A model generated the notes under the pieces. That model saw only the letters and a program-made list of their open reading frames with translations, had not been told where the DNA came from and did not search any database. A stretch of 7,257 bases of DNA from Paracoccaceae bacterium. GTDB lineage: Bacteria > Pseudomonadota > Alphaproteobacteria > Rhodobacterales > Rhodobacteraceae. Below, piece by piece: positions 6,230-7,257 of the stretch (position 1 is the first letter of the stretch; the number at the start of each line of letters is the position of its first letter). Where the stretch lies: the NCBI GenBank assembly GCA_027069385.1, contig JALXER010000101.1, forward strand, positions 1 to 7,257, in the 5' to 3' direction. Position numbers and translations under genes: made by a program.

Positions 6230-6730
6230 ATGGAATACACCATAACCTATCTGGAAATGACCACGCGCCCGACCTATCCCTGGCCCCACCAGCCCGGCCA
6301 CGCGCCGCTGGCGCTGCTGCATGCCGAAAAACCGCCCTTGTGGTACTTTTTCTCCCTCTATGATGCGGTCGGCAAGGGCTATCAGTGGCTGGACATGCAC
6401 CAGATACCCCAAGCCGAGGCCGAAGCCTTTGTGCAGGATGAAAAGGTGGCGCTTTATACGCTGATCCGCACCGGCTGGCCGGCGGGGTTCTTTGTGCTTG
6501 ACACCCGACAGGCGGGTATCTGTGATCTGGCCTATTTCGGCCTTGTTCCGCAGGCAATAGGGCTTGGCCTTGGCACCTATTTGTTGCATACAGCGATACA
6601 TATGGCGTGGGATTGCCCCGGCGTGGAAAAGGTCAGCGTGAATACCTGCTCACTGGACCACCCGAGGGCGTTGCCGTTGTATCAAGCCGCCGGGTTTGAA
6701 CCGGTCCGGCAGGAAACCAGAACCCGCTAG
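6230..6730 (+). CDS. GNAT family N-acetyltransferase
   Basis: A 166-residue soluble protein of the Gcn5-related acetyltransferase fold, which moves an acyl group from acyl-CoA to an amine. Motif A is at about 101–126: AYFGLVPQAIGLGLGTYLL, with the pyrophosphate-binding Q108-x-x-G111-L-G113. Motif B is seen as VSVNTCSLDHPRALPLYQAAGF (137–156), with the typical LDHPxAxxLYxxxGF signature. The N-terminal half (WYFFSLYDAVGKGYQWLDMH, 38–57) is substrate-specific and gives no acceptor identity. ATG 6230 lies two bases after the sseA stop, so translation is probably coupled. The aminotransferase follows 18 nt after its stop. The acceptor is unknown; the operon context hints at an amino acid, keto acid-linked amine or thiol metabolite, but this is a guess. 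Confidence 0.88.
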   Translation: MEYTITYLEMTTRPTYPWPHQPGHAPLALLHAEKPPLWYFFSLYDAVGKGYQWLDMHQIPQAEAEAFVQDEKVALYTLIRTGWPAGFFVLDTRQAGICDLAYFGLVPQAIGLGLGTYLLHTAIHMAWDCPGVEKVSVNTCSLDHPRALPLYQAAGFEPVRQETRTR

Positions 6731-6748
6731 TCACAAAGGAACAGCACC

Positions 6749-7257
6749 ATGCTGGAACAACTGACCCAACAAGCCCCTGACAAGATTATCGAACTGATTG
6801 CCATGTGCGCCGCCGACACCCGCCCGGGCAAGATGGACCTTGGCGTAGGAGTCTATAAAGACGCAAAAGGCAATACACCGGTCATGCGCGCGGTCAAGGC
6901 TGCCGAGGCGCGGTTGCTCGAAACGCAGGACACCAAGAAATATGTCGGCCTGCTGGGCGATCTGACCTTTGTTGACGCGATGCGCGATCTGGTTCTGGGC
7001 GATGCGGTGGCAAGCGGCCGCGTGGCCGGTGCCCAAACCCCCGGCGGCACCGGTGCCATTCGCCAGTTATTCGAACTGATCCAGCAGGCCAACAAGGATG
7101 CGACCGTATGGATTTCCGACCCCAGCTGGCCCAACCACGAGGCCATTCTGAAATATCTAGGCATGAATATCGGCAAGTACCGCTATTTCGACGAGGCCAC
7201 CTGCGGGGTGGATTTCGCCGCGATGAAGGCCGACCTGAGCGCCGCCAAAGCGGGCGA
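6749..7257 (+). CDS. Class I aspartate/aromatic amino acid aminotransferase (3' end beyond window)
   Basis: The first 169 codons of a PLP-dependent class I aminotransferase of the AspC/TyrB group, cut by the right edge (full enzymes are ~395 residues). The N-terminus shows RPGKMDLGVGVYKDAKGNTP (25–44), the substrate-side segment that closes over the active site. TKKYVGLLGD (62–71), AQTPGGTGAIRQLF (95–108; the PLP-phosphate loop) and WISDPSWPNHEAI (120–132; the conserved Trp/Asn region) follow. The PLP lysine lies beyond the window. ATG 6749 has AAAGGA at 6735–6740, 8 nt upstream. Members accept aspartate, aromatic amino acids and often cysteine. Transamination of cysteine gives 3-mercaptopyruvate, the substrate of the first gene of this unit. 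AspC and TyrB type cannot be separated from this part. Confidence 0.93.
   Translation, partial: MLEQLTQQAPDKIIELIAMCAADTRPGKMDLGVGVYKDAKGNTPVMRAVKAAEARLLETQDTKKYVGLLGDLTFVDAMRDLVLGDAVASGRVAGAQTPGGTGAIRQLFELIQQANKDATVWISDPSWPNHEAILKYLGMNIGKYRYFDEATCGVDFAAMKADLSAAKAG

Noticed and set aside
6027..6601. Two minus-strand frames (176 and 144 codons) over the sseA/GNAT junction
   Set aside because: Fully antisense to two genes with clear catalytic motifs; no RBS, no family features.
6731..7176. Minus-strand frames of ~100 codons over the aminotransferase
   Set aside because: Shadows of the class I aminotransferase frame, which has diagnostic motifs and a proper Shine-Dalgarno.

Overview
The window looks like chromosome of an alphaproteobacterium of the Rhodobacteraceae (Roseobacter/Rhodobacter) type. 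This rests on moderately high GC coding sequence with a strong GC third-position bias, on GTG starts, and on an sseA – GNAT – class I aminotransferase gene order that I recall as typical of that family. The taxonomic call is from general impression, not from a search.

Left part (1–5084, minus strand): three large co-directional genes for a cell-surface polysaccharide. In transcription order they are: (i) a 593-residue soluble protein with an N-terminal TPR-like region and a C-terminal LpxL/HtrB-like acyltransferase domain (3303–5084); (ii) a 442-residue UDP-N-acetylhexosamine 6-dehydrogenase of the TviB/WbpO/WbpA type, with intact NAD and catalytic-Cys motifs (1827–3155, GTG start set by a good Shine-Dalgarno); (iii) a gene starting 12–18 nt after the dehydrogenase stop and running off the left edge (at least 604 codons), with an N-terminal SGNH/GSCFA-like domain followed by TPR-like helical repeats. 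These three architectures match VexE, TviB and TviD of the Vi-antigen (poly-N-acetylgalactosaminuronate) capsule system. My main inference is that this is part of a Vi-like, lipid-anchored, O-acylated aminouronate capsule locus in an alphaproteobacterium. The polymerase and ABC exporter are not visible and would have to lie left of the window.

Middle (5085–5381): a 297-nt AT-rich divergent intergenic region. It holds candidate promoters for both sides, a TTAACCAT CtrA-like element, a perfect 10-bp palindrome, a small hairpin and a pair of 11-mers repeated at a 23-nt period.

Right part (5382–7257, plus strand): a compact housekeeping operon. It contains 3-mercaptopyruvate sulfurtransferase (sseA, complete, CGSGVTA active site), a GNAT acetyltransferase two bases downstream, and the 5' part of an aspartate/aromatic aminotransferase that runs off the right edge. 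The aminotransferase can plausibly convert cysteine to 3-mercaptopyruvate, the SseA substrate, so the operon may be a cysteine-sulfur transfer unit. No RNA genes, IS elements, CRISPR arrays or convincing Rho-independent terminators were seen.
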